A DNA stretch of 44,206 nucleotides from Staphylococcus sp. GSSP0090 (GTDB lineage: Bacteria > Bacillota > Bacilli > Staphylococcales > Staphylococcaceae). Position numbers and translations under genes: made by a program. The stretch's first letter is position 1. Each line of letters begins with the position of its first letter. The stretch covers positions 1-44,206 of the forward strand of contig NZ_JACBFD010000022.1 of NCBI RefSeq assembly GCF_013391405.1, given 5' to 3'. This document shows positions 1 through 9,494 of the stretch, one piece after another. The notes beneath the pieces were generated by a model. It was not told where the DNA came from and did not search any database. It saw nothing but the letters and a program-made list of their open reading frames with translations.

Positions 1-40
1 TCCATTTTGTATGTGCTAAACTGTTTGTGTCGGATGACAT
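1..40 (-). CDS. Possible 5' end of the next leftward gene (coiA expected by synteny), cut by the window edge
   Basis: An open frame on the minus strand starts with ATG at 40 and runs off the window after 13 codons. A GAGGAG sequence at 51-56 lies 10 nt upstream. A second ATG at 50 in another frame abuts the GAGGAG, so it is a less likely start. In staphylococci and bacilli the gene after mecA is normally the competence protein coiA. That is the only reason for naming it; 13 residues are too few to recognise a family. Confidence 0.25.
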   Translation of the reverse strand, partial: MSSDTNSLAHTKW

Positions 41-140
41 TAAATAGCATCTCCTCGTGTTGATTATTTTGGTTGGCTGACCAACATATATTCTAGCACG
101 TAGAGATGCATTTTTTGTGACAACGGTATAACCTTTTCTG

Positions 141-163
141 AACCATACGCATAGCGTATGGTT
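141..163 (+). other. Perfect hairpin (10-bp arms) with T-rich 3' flank
   Basis: AACCATACGC and GCGTATGGTT are separated by 3 nt and followed by TTCTTTC on the plus strand. This looks like a short intrinsic terminator for plus-strand transcripts, but no plus-strand gene ends here. On the minus strand it lies between the mecA terminator and the next gene's leader. Confidence 0.4.
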
Positions 164-178
164 TTCTTTCTATAATAA

Positions 179-212
179 AAACCAGCTAAGGTAGACTACC
201 CTTAGCTGGTTT
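179..212 (-). terminator. mecA intrinsic terminator
   Basis: A 13-bp perfect stem (AAACCAGCTAAGG with CCTTAGCTGGTTT) has an 8-nt loop. On the minus strand it runs into TTTTTATTATA, about 70 nt after the mecA stop. Confidence 0.85.
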
Positions 213-281
213 CAACATTTCATAATGCATTTGTTATATAACGTGCTTTTATAATTTAAATACGTCTGTTTGACTTGTATT

Positions 282-998
282 TTACGCTTCAGTGTTTGAG
301 AAATAACGACGTACTTGTGATGCAACATTATGGCTCATGATAATTTTTGCATAGTCGTTTAAATATACTTCTGATTTATCAGTTGGATATGCGAACTCAA
401 GTAATTGACTATAACTATCATTAATTGTTTCTTGATCTACTGATTCATCAAAGTGAACAGCATAATAATAGACATTATTAAGACTATATAAAAGATCTTC
501 GAACTCATCTGTCACTTGGTTATTATAATGTGCATATTCAATGACTTCTTCTAAATCGTTGAATTTAACAATTACAGTACGTGTATTTTGACGGCTACGC
601 TCATTGTGGTCTTGATTTTGCTTGCTATCTTTTTGTTGTTGACGCTGATCAAATAAATCTTCTAAACTATCATCTTGGTCAAATGTTTGTGACAATAAAT
701 CATTTACTTGATAATCAAGTTGCTCATTGTCTTCATCTGACATATTAATAAGATCTTCATTTTTAGATTTAGATATCGTAACTTCAACACCTTTTTCAAA
801 AGCATGCACTTGTATCCATAATGGGCCTTCTACTACAAAGTCTTCTTCTTCATTGATTTCTTCCATCATATTCCAGAAAAATTCTTCTCCACGTTTGCGA
901 TTTGTCCATAAATCTTCTCGTTTAAATCCTCTAGACTCAATATCACTATATGTTATAAATAATTTAACAGTTGTATCGTCAACGCGCTCTATTCTCAT
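282..998 (-). CDS. mecA: MecA, adaptor protein for the ClpC/ClpP protease
   Basis: Adaptor that delivers substrates to ClpC and assists ClpC hexamer assembly. This is not the mecA that encodes penicillin-binding protein 2a. The 238 residues match the family length of about 239. An N-terminal substrate-binding domain (about 1-85, starting MRIERVDDTTVKLFITY) is followed by an acidic, Gln-rich linker (about 100-138) and a C-terminal ClpC-binding domain (about 140-238, with VIVKFNDLE and YLNDYAKIIMSHNV). The linker is clearly different from S. aureus, while both domains are conserved. The ATG is preceded by AAGGAG (minus strand, 1008-1013 region). It stands alone with its own promoter and terminator, downstream of spxA; MecA and Spx are both tied to Clp proteolysis. 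Confidence 0.95.
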   Translation of the reverse strand: MRIERVDDTTVKLFITYSDIESRGFKREDLWTNRKRGEEFFWNMMEEINEEEDFVVEGPLWIQVHAFEKGVEVTISKSKNEDLINMSDEDNEQLDYQVNDLLSQTFDQDDSLEDLFDQRQQQKDSKQNQDHNERSRQNTRTVIVKFNDLEEVIEYAHYNNQVTDEFEDLLYSLNNVYYYAVHFDESVDQETINDSYSQLLEFAYPTDKSEVYLNDYAKIIMSHNVASQVRRYFSNTEA

Positions 999-1035
999 AT
1001 CATCTCACTCCTTACAGTCGATGAATAGTAATCAT

Positions 1036-1064
1036 ATTGTATTAGAACGTAGTAAGAATTACAA
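1036..1064 (-). promoter_or_regulatory. Candidate sigma-A promoter of mecA
   Basis: Minus strand -35 TTGTAA (1059-1064), 17-nt spacer, -10 TACAAT (1036-1041). It lies about 38 nt upstream of the mecA ATG, after the spxA terminators. Confidence 0.65.
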
Positions 1065-1140
1065 TTGATTTGTTTGATTAATTTTTACTAAATCCTATTT
1101 GGTCTTTAATATTAACATATCCCTTTGAATTAGCCAAAAA

Positions 1141-1167
1141 AACAGCACTAACTTAAGAAGTGCTGTT
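1141..1167 (-). terminator. Second (distal) terminator downstream of spxA
   Basis: AACAGCACT pairs with AGTGCTGTT across 9 nt, and on the minus strand is followed by a run of seven T. It is the stronger of the two tandem hairpins after spxA and isolates mecA from upstream transcription. Confidence 0.85.
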
Positions 1168-1279
1168 GCAATCATGTCATAACTTATTCACATATTAAGA
1201 AACACATCATAAAAACAAGGTACAACCATCTTATCATTTGACGTGAATCCTTAATCATTTGTTATATTAAATATAATAA

Positions 1280-1317
1280 AACCACAAAGCAACATGCTTA
1301 AATATTGCTTTATGGTT
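1280..1317 (-). terminator. Proximal terminator of spxA
   Basis: A 13-bp stem formed by 1280-1292 and 1305-1317 has one G-U pair in the minus-strand RNA and a 12-nt loop. It is followed by TTTATTATAT. It begins about 25 nt after the spxA stop. Confidence 0.75.
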
Positions 1318-1341
1318 CGTCTAGTTCATGTATTTAATGTA

Positions 1342-1737
1342 TTAATCAACCATACGTTGCGCTTCTTGCAATTGGAACGTACGAACTTTTCTTGGTAAGA
1401 AACGTCTGATTTCGTCTTCATTATAACCAACTTGTAGACGTTTTTCGTCTAAAATAATTGGGCGACGTAATAAACCAGGATTATCTTGAATAATTGAATA
1501 TAAATCTTGAAGTGGTAATGCATCAATATCTACATTTAATTTTTGGTAAGTTTTAGAACGTGTAGATATAATTTCATCAGTACCGTCTTCAGTCATTTTT
1601 AAAATTTGTTTGATTTCGTCAATTGTTAAGTGTTCTGAAAAAATGTTACGCTCCGTATACGGAATGTCATGTTCTTGTAACCATGCTTTCGCTTTACGGC
1701 AAGATGTGCAACTTGGTGAAGTAAATAATGTTACCAT
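1342..1737 (-). CDS. spxA: SpxA, thiol-stress transcriptional regulator (ArsC-like fold)
   Basis: Spx binds the RNA polymerase alpha C-terminal domain and reprograms transcription under disulfide stress; ClpXP degrades it. The protein has 131 residues, the usual family length. The redox CXXC is Cys10-Thr-Ser-Cys13 in [14 protein letters not shown], and Gly52 (MTEDGTDE), needed for polymerase contact, is present. The open frame extends 16 codons further upstream, but I chose the ATG at 1737. AGGAGA lies at the right distance, and the protein then begins [10 protein letters not shown] as in the family. It is transcribed away from trpS, with tandem terminators after it. Confidence 0.95.
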   Translation of the reverse strand: MVTLFTSPSCTSCRKAKAWLQEHDIPYTERNIFSEHLTIDEIKQILKMTEDGTDEIISTRSKTYQKLNVDIDALPLQDLYSIIQDNPGLLRRPIILDEKRLQVGYNEDEIRRFLPRKVRTFQLQEAQRMVD

Positions 1738-3030
<1,293 letters not shown>

Positions 3031-3059
3031 ATTACTAACTTTAAATATTCTATGATATA

Positions 3060-3099
3060 GATAAAAGGAGAATCCATTATTTTGGATTCTCCTTTTATC
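3060..3099. terminator. Bidirectional terminator between trpS and oppA
   Basis: The stem is formed by 3060-3076 and 3083-3099 (AAAAGGAGAATCCA pairs with TGGATTCTCCTTTT, plus flanking pairs), with a 6-nt loop. A-rich and T-rich arms let it work in both directions for the convergent genes. Confidence 0.85.
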
Positions 3100-3117
3100 A
3101 TGCTTTTTTAATTTTTA

Positions 3118-4770
3118 TTAATCTTTCTTTTTACCAGTTTTAGGATCGATATCTTTATCAATTTTGACATGTTTTAATGTCGTATCTCCACCAATTTGAT
3201 GATATACCAAACCTTTAACTTGAGGATTTGTTAAATGCGCTTCACCTTTTTGATAAATTGGTGCAACCGGTGCATCATTTAACATTAATTCTTCAGCTTT
3301 TTTCATAGCTGCATTACGTTCTTCTGGTTTTTTCAATAATTTTCCATTTGCATCTTTTACTAATTGGTCATATTCTTTACTACTCCATGCTGTATTATTA
3401 TTAGAATTGCCTGTTGTCATAATATTTAAGAAAGTCAATGGGTCTGGATAGTCAGGACCCCAACCTGATAATGATGCTTCAAAGGCTTCAGTCGATTCTT
3501 GATTTAAGCGTTGTTTAAATGGCAATTGCTTAATTTTCAAAGTAACACCAGGTAAAGTGCTTTCTACTTGTGCTTTAATATATTCGGCAGATATTTTAGC
3601 ATCAGGTGTATCTTCAGTGTTCATAGTAAACTCTATATTTTTCTTCCCTAAATCTTTTTGGGCCTTTTCTAGATGTTTTTTAGCAGCTTTAGGATTATAA
3701 GTTAATGGCGAATCAATAGATTCTGAAAAATCTTTACCATCAGGTGTCTCTGCAGTTAGTTTCGCAGTAAAACCATTTGTTGCTTCTGAGCCATTATTTT
3801 TAACTGAATTAACATAGCCTTCTTTATCAATTGACTGTGCAATTGCTAGTCTAAAATCTTTATTTTTAAATTCTGGTACATTATCTTGATTCATTTTAAT
3901 GTAAAACGTACTTGCTAACAAACGTTTTTTCAAACCTGGATTATTTGCGTATTTATCAACTTGATCCGCAGTAATCGTCGTATCATCAACTGATCCAGTA
4001 TCATAAAGTGAAGCACCAGCTTGTTGGTCTTTTAATACTTTATAATTTACACGATCTAAGTTTACTTGCTTTTTATCCCAATAATCTTCATTTTTCACAA
4101 GCTGTATTTTGTCTTCAACTTTCCATTCTTTTACTTTGAACGGACCGTTAAACACTGTTTTTTCAGCTGTTGTCCCATATTGGTCTCCATTTTTCTTCAC
4201 AACTTTTTCGTTTAATGGCATGAACGTACCAAATGCGAACATTTCATTAATGTATGGAATCGGTTTAGTTAATTCAACTTTTAAAGTATGGTCATTGACG
4301 GCTTTCACACCCAATTCATCTACATCTTTTTTCCCCATATTAATCGCTTCAGCATTTTTCAAATCATACATGATATAGGCATATTCAGATGCCGTATCTG
4401 GATTCACAACACGTTTCCAAGCATACTCAAAATCATGTGCCGTTACTGGATCCCCATTCGACCACTTGGCATCTTTCCGCAAATTAATTGTAAGTGTTTT
4501 TCCCCTATTACTTTCTTTCGGCATAGATTTCGCTACCCCTGGTTGTGCTTTATCATTTTTATCCAATGTGTATAAGCCTTCGTATATTTGATTGAAAATA
4601 TCAAACGATACTGTATCTGTTGCTAATGCTGAATCTAATGTTGAAATATCTTGTGGTAGTACTTTCCTAAAAACTTGTCCTTTATCAGAATAGACCCCTT
4701 CTGCATTACCGCAACCAGCTAATACAACAGATAACGCAACCAAAATAATAAATAATTTGAATTTCTTCAT
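3118..4770 (-). CDS. oppA: Oligopeptide ABC transporter substrate-binding lipoprotein (Opp3A)
   Basis: Extracytoplasmic peptide-binding protein of the Opp3 system, family SBP_bac_5. The 550 residues begin with a lipoprotein signal peptide. The lipobox is LAGC with Cys20 as the lipidated residue, so it is anchored outside the membrane. Internal family features include the TLDSALATDTVSFDIFNQIYEGL segment (about residues 44-66) and the WSNGDPVTAHDFEYAWKR region near 108. It is the last gene of the oppBCDFA operon, starting 20 nt after oppF with a GGGAAGGGGG Shine-Dalgarno. In staphylococci Opp3 is the main peptide importer for nitrogen nutrition; that role is inferred from homology. Confidence 0.93.
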   Translation of the reverse strand: MKKFKLFIILVALSVVLAGCGNAEGVYSDKGQVFRKVLPQDISTLDSALATDTVSFDIFNQIYEGLYTLDKNDKAQPGVAKSMPKESNRGKTLTINLRKDAKWSNGDPVTAHDFEYAWKRVVNPDTASEYAYIMYDLKNAEAINMGKKDVDELGVKAVNDHTLKVELTKPIPYINEMFAFGTFMPLNEKVVKKNGDQYGTTAEKTVFNGPFKVKEWKVEDKIQLVKNEDYWDKKQVNLDRVNYKVLKDQQAGASLYDTGSVDDTTITADQVDKYANNPGLKKRLLASTFYIKMNQDNVPEFKNKDFRLAIAQSIDKEGYVNSVKNNGSEATNGFTAKLTAETPDGKDFSESIDSPLTYNPKAAKKHLEKAQKDLGKKNIEFTMNTEDTPDAKISAEYIKAQVESTLPGVTLKIKQLPFKQRLNQESTEAFEASLSGWGPDYPDPLTFLNIMTTGNSNNNTAWSSKEYDQLVKDANGKLLKKPEERNAAMKKAEELMLNDAPVAPIYQKGEAHLTNPQVKGLVYHQIGGDTTLKHVKIDKDIDPKTGKKKD

Positions 4771-4790
4771 CGTAATCCCCCTTCCCTATG

Positions 4791-5735
4791 TTATACAGAT
4801 GCTTCTTGTGTATGAGATTTTAAATCTTCCGCTTCGTCATCTGTTGTAAATACAAAATGATTCGGTCTTATTTCATGCAATGTACGTTGGTCATTTTTAG
4901 TCTCGTCTTCTTTGAAAAGCGTTCTCTTTCTCACACGTTCACTTTCTGGATCAGGCTGAGGTACAGCTGACAGTAGTGATTTCGTATAAGGATGCATTGG
5001 GTGGTTATAAATTTCATCCGCACTACCAATTTCGACAATTTTACCAAAGTGCATCACTGCAATTCTGTCCGAAATATATTTAACCATGGAAAGGTCGTGA
5101 GCGATGAATAAAAACGTAATCCCACGCTCTTTTTGCAATTTAAGTAATAAATTAACAACCTGTGCTTGTATTGAAACATCTAAAGCTGAAATAGGTTCAT
5201 CCGCTATAATAAACTCTGGTTCAACTGCGAGCGCTCGTGCAATACCAATACGTTGTCTTTGGCCTCCAGAAAACTCATGTGGATAACGATTGGCATGTTC
5301 CTTACTTAGCCCTACAGTTTCTAATAAATCATAGACACGTCGTTTACGGTCTTTGACACCAGTAGCAAGTTTATGAATATCGATTCCCTCTGCAACGATG
5401 TCCATTACTTTAAGTCTAGGATTGAGCGATGCGTATGGATCCTGGAAAATCATTTGTATCTTTTTATTAAATTTCAAGGAATCTTTACGATTTTTAATTT
5501 TTTGAATGTCTACATCTTCATATAAAATTTCCCCATCTGTAATATCATTTAATTTAATAATCGCTTTACCTGTCGTCGATTTACCACAACCAGATTCACC
5601 AACTAAACCAAATGTTTCACCTTTATATACGTTAAATGAAATATTTTCAATGGCTCTTACTTCATTGCGTTTACCTTCGTTAAAATACTGTTTTAAATTT
5701 TTTACTTGTAATAACAGTTCGTTTTTATTTTCCAT
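4791..5735 (-). CDS. oppF: Oligopeptide ABC transporter ATP-binding protein OppF
   Basis: One of two cytoplasmic ATPases that power peptide import. The 314 residues contain Walker A GESGCGKSTTGKAI (about residue 43), the ABC signature FSGGQRQR, Walker B with FIIADEPISALDVS, and the Opp/Dpp C-terminal extension (HPYTKSLLSAVPQPDPE). The last roughly 40 residues are acidic and variable. The start overlaps the end of oppD by 11 nt, suggesting translational coupling. Confidence 0.94.
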   Translation of the reverse strand: MENKNELLLQVKNLKQYFNEGKRNEVRAIENISFNVYKGETFGLVGESGCGKSTTGKAIIKLNDITDGEILYEDVDIQKIKNRKDSLKFNKKIQMIFQDPYASLNPRLKVMDIVAEGIDIHKLATGVKDRKRRVYDLLETVGLSKEHANRYPHEFSGGQRQRIGIARALAVEPEFIIADEPISALDVSIQAQVVNLLLKLQKERGITFLFIAHDLSMVKYISDRIAVMHFGKIVEIGSADEIYNHPMHPYTKSLLSAVPQPDPESERVRKRTLFKEDETKNDQRTLHEIRPNHFVFTTDDEAEDLKSHTQEASV

Positions 5736-6807
5736 CGAACGACACCCTTTCTACCTGTTGTGGCTTATCGAAATTATTTGGCATCTTACGCAAACGTTTT
5801 TTCACCATTTCAGGTGGTTCCATATGTGGTGCGCGTTCATCTAATAACCAAGATTTCGCAAAATGAGTTGGTGACACTTGGTACCATGGCGGTGGTGTTT
5901 TAAAGTCAATATCTAAAGCAAATTGACTTCTTTCTGCAAACGAATCACCTTTAGGTGGATGTAACAAATCAGGTGGTGTGCCTGGAATTGCTAATAATTC
6001 AGTTTCTGTACCCGTTGTCAAATCTGGCATAGACGATAACAGTCCCCAAGTGTATGGATGTTTAGGATCGTAAAATATTTCATCTACGTCTCCTGTTTCA
6101 ACCATTTGTCCTCCGTACATGACCGCTACTCGATCAGCAATATTCGCAACGACCCCTAAGTCATGTGTGATAAATATAATTGAGGTACTAATTTTATCTT
6201 GTAATTCTTTCATTAATTCTAATATTTGGGCTTGCATTGTTACATCCAGTGCTGTTGTAGGTTCATCGGCAATGAGTACTTTAGGTTCACAAGCTAGTGC
6301 AGTGGCAATAACTATTCTTTGACGTTGTCCACCTGAAAATTGATGTGGATATGCATTAAATCTTTTATCTGCATTTGGCAGACCAACTAAGTTCAATATG
6401 TCTAAAGCTCTTTTTTTAGCTTCTGTCTTACTATAATTTTTATGTTTCATAAGTGGTTCCATGACTTGTTTCCCAATTTTCATGGTTGGATTTAATGACG
6501 TCATAGGATCTTGGAAAATCATTGAAATATCTTTGCCACGTAATTTGATTAATTCTTGTTCTGATTTTTTAGCTAAATCTTCCCCTAAAAAATTAATTTC
6601 CCCTTTTTTAATACGTCCAGCATCTCCCTGGAATAATTTAGTGATTGCTTTCGTTGTTACTGACTTCCCTGAACCAGATTCACCAACAATTGCAAGGGTC
6701 TCTCCTTTATTAATAAAGAAGTCGACACCTCTTACTGCTTGCACTTCCCCTGCATCGATATCAAAGGAAACATGCAAATTACTAACTTCCAATACTCTTT
6801 CTGACAT
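5725..6807 (-). CDS. oppD: Oligopeptide ABC transporter ATP-binding protein OppD
   Basis: Second ATPase of the importer, 360 residues. Walker A is GESGSGKSVTTKAI, the signature is FSGGQRQRIVIATALA, and Walker B is VLIADEPTTALDVT. The C-terminus carries the oligopeptide/dipeptide transporter region HPYTWGLLSSMPDL and GTPPDLLHPPKGDSFAER. The usual Cys-containing iron-sulfur motif of some OppD proteins is not obvious here (SFAERSQFAL lacks Cys). AAAGGAGG precedes the ATG, 18 nt after the oppC stop. Confidence 0.94.
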   Translation of the reverse strand: MSERVLEVSNLHVSFDIDAGEVQAVRGVDFFINKGETLAIVGESGSGKSVTTKAITKLFQGDAGRIKKGEINFLGEDLAKKSEQELIKLRGKDISMIFQDPMTSLNPTMKIGKQVMEPLMKHKNYSKTEAKKRALDILNLVGLPNADKRFNAYPHQFSGGQRQRIVIATALACEPKVLIADEPTTALDVTMQAQILELMKELQDKISTSIIFITHDLGVVANIADRVAVMYGGQMVETGDVDEIFYDPKHPYTWGLLSSMPDLTTGTETELLAIPGTPPDLLHPPKGDSFAERSQFALDIDFKTPPPWYQVSPTHFAKSWLLDERAPHMEPPEMVKKRLRKMPNNFDKPQQVERVSFDGK

Positions 6808-6825
6808 AAATGTTGCCTCCTTTTG

Positions 6826-7893
6826 TTATCTACGCATTTTAGGATCAAATGCATCACGTAATCCATCACTAAACAGATAGAAGAATAAGATTAATAAACT
6901 TAATACAAGTGCTGGAATAAATAATTCATGTGGATGAATTAAGAGCATTGCTCTACCTTCATTCACTAAAGAACCTAATGATGTTCTTGGTGCTGGCACC
7001 CCAATACCGATGAAGCTTAAGAAAGCCTCGAAGAATATTGCGTTAGGTACTGTAAACATAGATGTAACTACGATGACACCTAAAGTGTTAGGTAGAATAT
7101 GTTTGAATATTAATTTTATTTTTGATGCGCCTAATGTTTTAGATGCTAATACAAATTCTTGGTTTTTTAATTTTAAGAACTCACCACGAACCACACGACT
7201 CATGCCTATCCATCCTGTAATGGCCATAGCTAAAATAATTGTCCAAATGGATGGTTCAAAAATTAATACGAATAATATTACAACAATCAGTGTCGGTATT
7301 GATGCAACGACTTCAATAATACGCTGCATGACGTTGTCTATTCGTCCTCCAAAGAAACCGGAAATAGCACCATATACGACGCCTATGAAAATATCTAATA
7401 AGGCAGCTACAACACCAATAAATAATGATACTTGTGCACCTTGCCAAGTTCTAGACCATAAATCTCTTCCCAATTGATCTGTCCCAAACCAGAAATTTTC
7501 TTTAACGCCTGCTTCTTTATACGCATCTACGCCCTGTGCGCCTTCACCATCAAAAGGTAAGAATGGAATTTGGTCCAAAACAGGAATTTTAGCAGGTAAA
7601 TTACGTCTCTCTACATCTTGCTCCGCATAGTCATGTGAACTTAATAACGGTCCAATCAATGCTAGTAAAATAATAATAATTAAACCTATCATACCAACGA
7701 CGGCAAGTTTATTTCTTTTGAGTTGCGCCCAAGCATCTTGCCAAAAGTTTTTACTTTCTCGTTGCATTTCAGGCTCTTTCTCTATATCATTTTGACTTCT
7801 AATGAAATCCGAAGCCGGTATCGCTTCTGAGGTATGTGACATAACTGCATTTGAATGGTCATCATTGCGTTTTTCATCTCTTTTATCAGCCAT
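6826..7893 (-). CDS. oppC: Oligopeptide ABC transporter permease OppC
   Basis: Integral membrane subunit, 355 residues. A hydrophilic N-terminal tail of about 65 residues (rich in Asp, Glu and Lys) precedes the first membrane helix KLAVVGMIGLIIIILLALIG. Then comes a periplasmic-side loop with FWFGTDQLGRDLWSR, the OppC N-terminal family signature. The binding-protein-dependent transport domain follows, with the EAA-type loop ASKTLGASKIKLIFKHILPN. The start codon overlaps the oppB stop by one base (TAATG). It forms the channel heterodimer with OppB. Confidence 0.94.
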   Translation of the reverse strand: MADKRDEKRNDDHSNAVMSHTSEAIPASDFIRSQNDIEKEPEMQRESKNFWQDAWAQLKRNKLAVVGMIGLIIIILLALIGPLLSSHDYAEQDVERRNLPAKIPVLDQIPFLPFDGEGAQGVDAYKEAGVKENFWFGTDQLGRDLWSRTWQGAQVSLFIGVVAALLDIFIGVVYGAISGFFGGRIDNVMQRIIEVVASIPTLIVVILFVLIFEPSIWTIILAMAITGWIGMSRVVRGEFLKLKNQEFVLASKTLGASKIKLIFKHILPNTLGVIVVTSMFTVPNAIFFEAFLSFIGIGVPAPRTSLGSLVNEGRAMLLIHPHELFIPALVLSLLILFFYLFSDGLRDAFDPKMRR

Positions 7894-8819
7894 TATTTTT
7901 TACCTCCTTGTACACGTATACGTGGATCAATCACACCATATAAAATATCTACAAGGAAAATAGAAACAATAAATAGTGTACTGAATAAAATTGTCGTTGC
8001 CATAATTACAGGGAAATCATTTGTTGTAATTGAACGTACAAATTGATCCCCTAAACCAGGTACACCGAAAATATTCTCAATTGTCAAAGTACCCGTTAAT
8101 ATACTTGCTAACATCGGTACAATAATAGTGATGACTGGGATTAATGCATTTCTTAATGCATGGCCAAATAACACTCTCATTGTTGAATTCCCTTTTGCAC
8201 GTGCTAACAAGATATAATCCGAACTTAAAACTTCTATCATTTCCGCTCTTATGTATCTTGCAACTGTGGCCAATACTGCTGCTGATAATGCTAATGATGG
8301 TAGTACAGCCGTTGATATGCCTTCCCAACCTGCGACTGGAAACCATTGTAATCTAACTGAAAATACATATTGTAGCAATACTGCTAATACGAATGACGGT
8401 ACTGAAACTGCAATTACCGATATGACGGTTGCAGTATAATCGACCCACGTATTTTGCCGCACCGCTGCAATGACTCCTAATATTAACCCTATAATGACAC
8501 CAATCACCATGGCAGTTAAGCCCATTTCAAGTGATGGTATTAATCTCGGTTTAATTAACTCCCATACAGGTTGGTTATCATATTGGAATGAGTTACCAAA
8601 GTCCCCCGTAACAACATTCTTCAAATAACTCACATACTGTACTGGTACTGGATCATTAAGACCATATTTTTCATTTAATATTTGCTTCTGCTCTTCATTT
8701 AACTTTTCATCATTAAATGGTGAACCCGGCATCAGCTTCATTAAGAAAAACGTAATCGAAATGATAATGAATAATGATAAAATCATGTACCCTAAACGCT
8801 TCATAATATACTTAAGCAT
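7893..8819 (-). CDS. oppB: Oligopeptide ABC transporter permease OppB
   Basis: First gene of the operon, 308 residues. An N-terminal helix (YMILSLFIIISITFFLMKL) and the PGSPFNDEKLNEEQ region are typical of OppB/DppB. The transport domain includes the loop LARAKGNSTMRVLFGHALRN, where the coupling helix contacts the ATPase. The C-terminus has FVRSITTNDFPVIMATTILF. The ATG is preceded by AAGGGGGAC. The leader carries the promoter and CodY box described separately. Confidence 0.94.
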   Translation of the reverse strand: MLKYIMKRLGYMILSLFIIISITFFLMKLMPGSPFNDEKLNEEQKQILNEKYGLNDPVPVQYVSYLKNVVTGDFGNSFQYDNQPVWELIKPRLIPSLEMGLTAMVIGVIIGLILGVIAAVRQNTWVDYTATVISVIAVSVPSFVLAVLLQYVFSVRLQWFPVAGWEGISTAVLPSLALSAAVLATVARYIRAEMIEVLSSDYILLARAKGNSTMRVLFGHALRNALIPVITIIVPMLASILTGTLTIENIFGVPGLGDQFVRSITTNDFPVIMATTILFSTLFIVSIFLVDILYGVIDPRIRVQGGKK

Positions 8820-8860
8820 TTGTTGTCCCCCTTAAATTTCAGAATAAACATTCCCTTTGC

Positions 8861-8875
8861 AATATTCAGAATATT
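8861..8875 (-). promoter_or_regulatory. CodY operator upstream of oppB
   Basis: AATATTCAGAATATT differs from the CodY consensus AATTTTCWGAAAATT at two symmetric positions and is itself palindromic. It lies just downstream of the -10, over the expected transcription start, where binding would repress opp3 in amino-acid/GTP-rich cells. CodY control of peptide import is established in staphylococci. Confidence 0.7.
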
Positions 8876-8882
8876 TAATAAC

Positions 8883-8911
8883 AGTATACTTATACTTCAT
8901 ATTTTAATCAA
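8883..8911 (-). promoter_or_regulatory. Promoter of the opp3 operon
   Basis: Minus strand -35 TTGATT (8906-8911), 17-nt spacer, -10 TATACT (8883-8888). The CodY box begins 7 nt downstream of the -10. Confidence 0.7.
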
Positions 8912-9063
8912 TATGGTTTTGCTTTACTTTATTAAAGAAATTAAATTTTATTTTATTTTCATCTCTTTAAAAGTGTTGGTATAAAAGAATTTATAAGGTA
9001 ATATATTCATTTTTTTGATTATTTAAGTTACAATAAATTTATTAAATAAAGGAGACAATAAAT

Positions 9064-9438
9064 ATGCGGAATTTATTCACCAACTTGTTTTGGTTATTTT
9101 TCACACCGATGTTAGCATTGCTATTTTGGTTATTCTCTTCACACCATTTCGTTCAGTATTTAAATATCATATTTTACATATCTATTGTGCTATTTATTAT
9201 CTTTTTTATTATTTTGATCGTGCAGGAAGGTATTTTAGATCCGACAAGTTATGGTTTTAGAAGACTTAAATATCAACTGACAAATAAAAAACATAAAGAT
9301 ACGTTAGAGAACGATGAATTTTTCAAGCCAACACAAGCAAAAAAATCATCTTATTTTGTACATCCATGGGTTAAAATGGGTTTGGTATTTAATTTATTTT
9401 ATTTAATTATCTCAATTATCATTTCTTTTATGATATAA
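9064..9438 (+). CDS. Small membrane protein, DUF3899-like
   Basis: 124 residues. There are two hydrophobic segments in the first 55 residues, a polar middle (about 58-100, with GILDPTSYGFRRLKYQL) and a C-terminal helix (about 104-124), so it probably spans the membrane three times. The layout and the SYGFRR segment fit the DUF3899 family as I know it; function is unknown. AAAGGAG lies 7 nt before the ATG. A possible -10 TACAAT is at 9029-9034 with a weak -35 TTCATT. It is divergent from opp3 and ends in a terminator shared with the MFS gene. Confidence 0.7.
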   Translation: MRNLFTNLFWLFFTPMLALLFWLFSSHHFVQYLNIIFYISIVLFIIFFIILIVQEGILDPTSYGFRRLKYQLTNKKHKDTLENDEFFKPTQAKKSSYFVHPWVKMGLVFNLFYLIISIIISFMI

Positions 9439-9439
9439 A

Positions 9440-9492
9440 AAAAGACTGTATAAGCTATTGTGAACACACACAATAAACACATACAGTCTTTT
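9440..9492. terminator. Bidirectional terminator with nested hairpin
   Basis: The outer arms AAAAGACTGTAT (9440-9451) and ATACAGTCTTTT (9481-9492) are perfect complements. An inner ATTGTG/CACAAT stem (9457-9462 with 9469-9474) sits in the loop. It separates two convergent genes. Confidence 0.8.
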
Positions 9493-9494
9493 GT

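Noticed and set aside
282..998. mecA as the methicillin-resistance gene
   Set aside because: The protein is the 238-residue Clp adaptor; it has no penicillin-binding or transpeptidase motifs, and no SCCmec genes are present.
1238..1268. Plus-strand promoter (TTGACG and TTATAT) downstream of spxA
   Set aside because: The spacer is 18-19 nt with a poor -10, and no plus-strand gene follows.
5104..8439. Plus-strand open frames across the opp genes
   Set aside because: They are shadows of the minus-strand genes, without ribosome sites or recognisable protein features.
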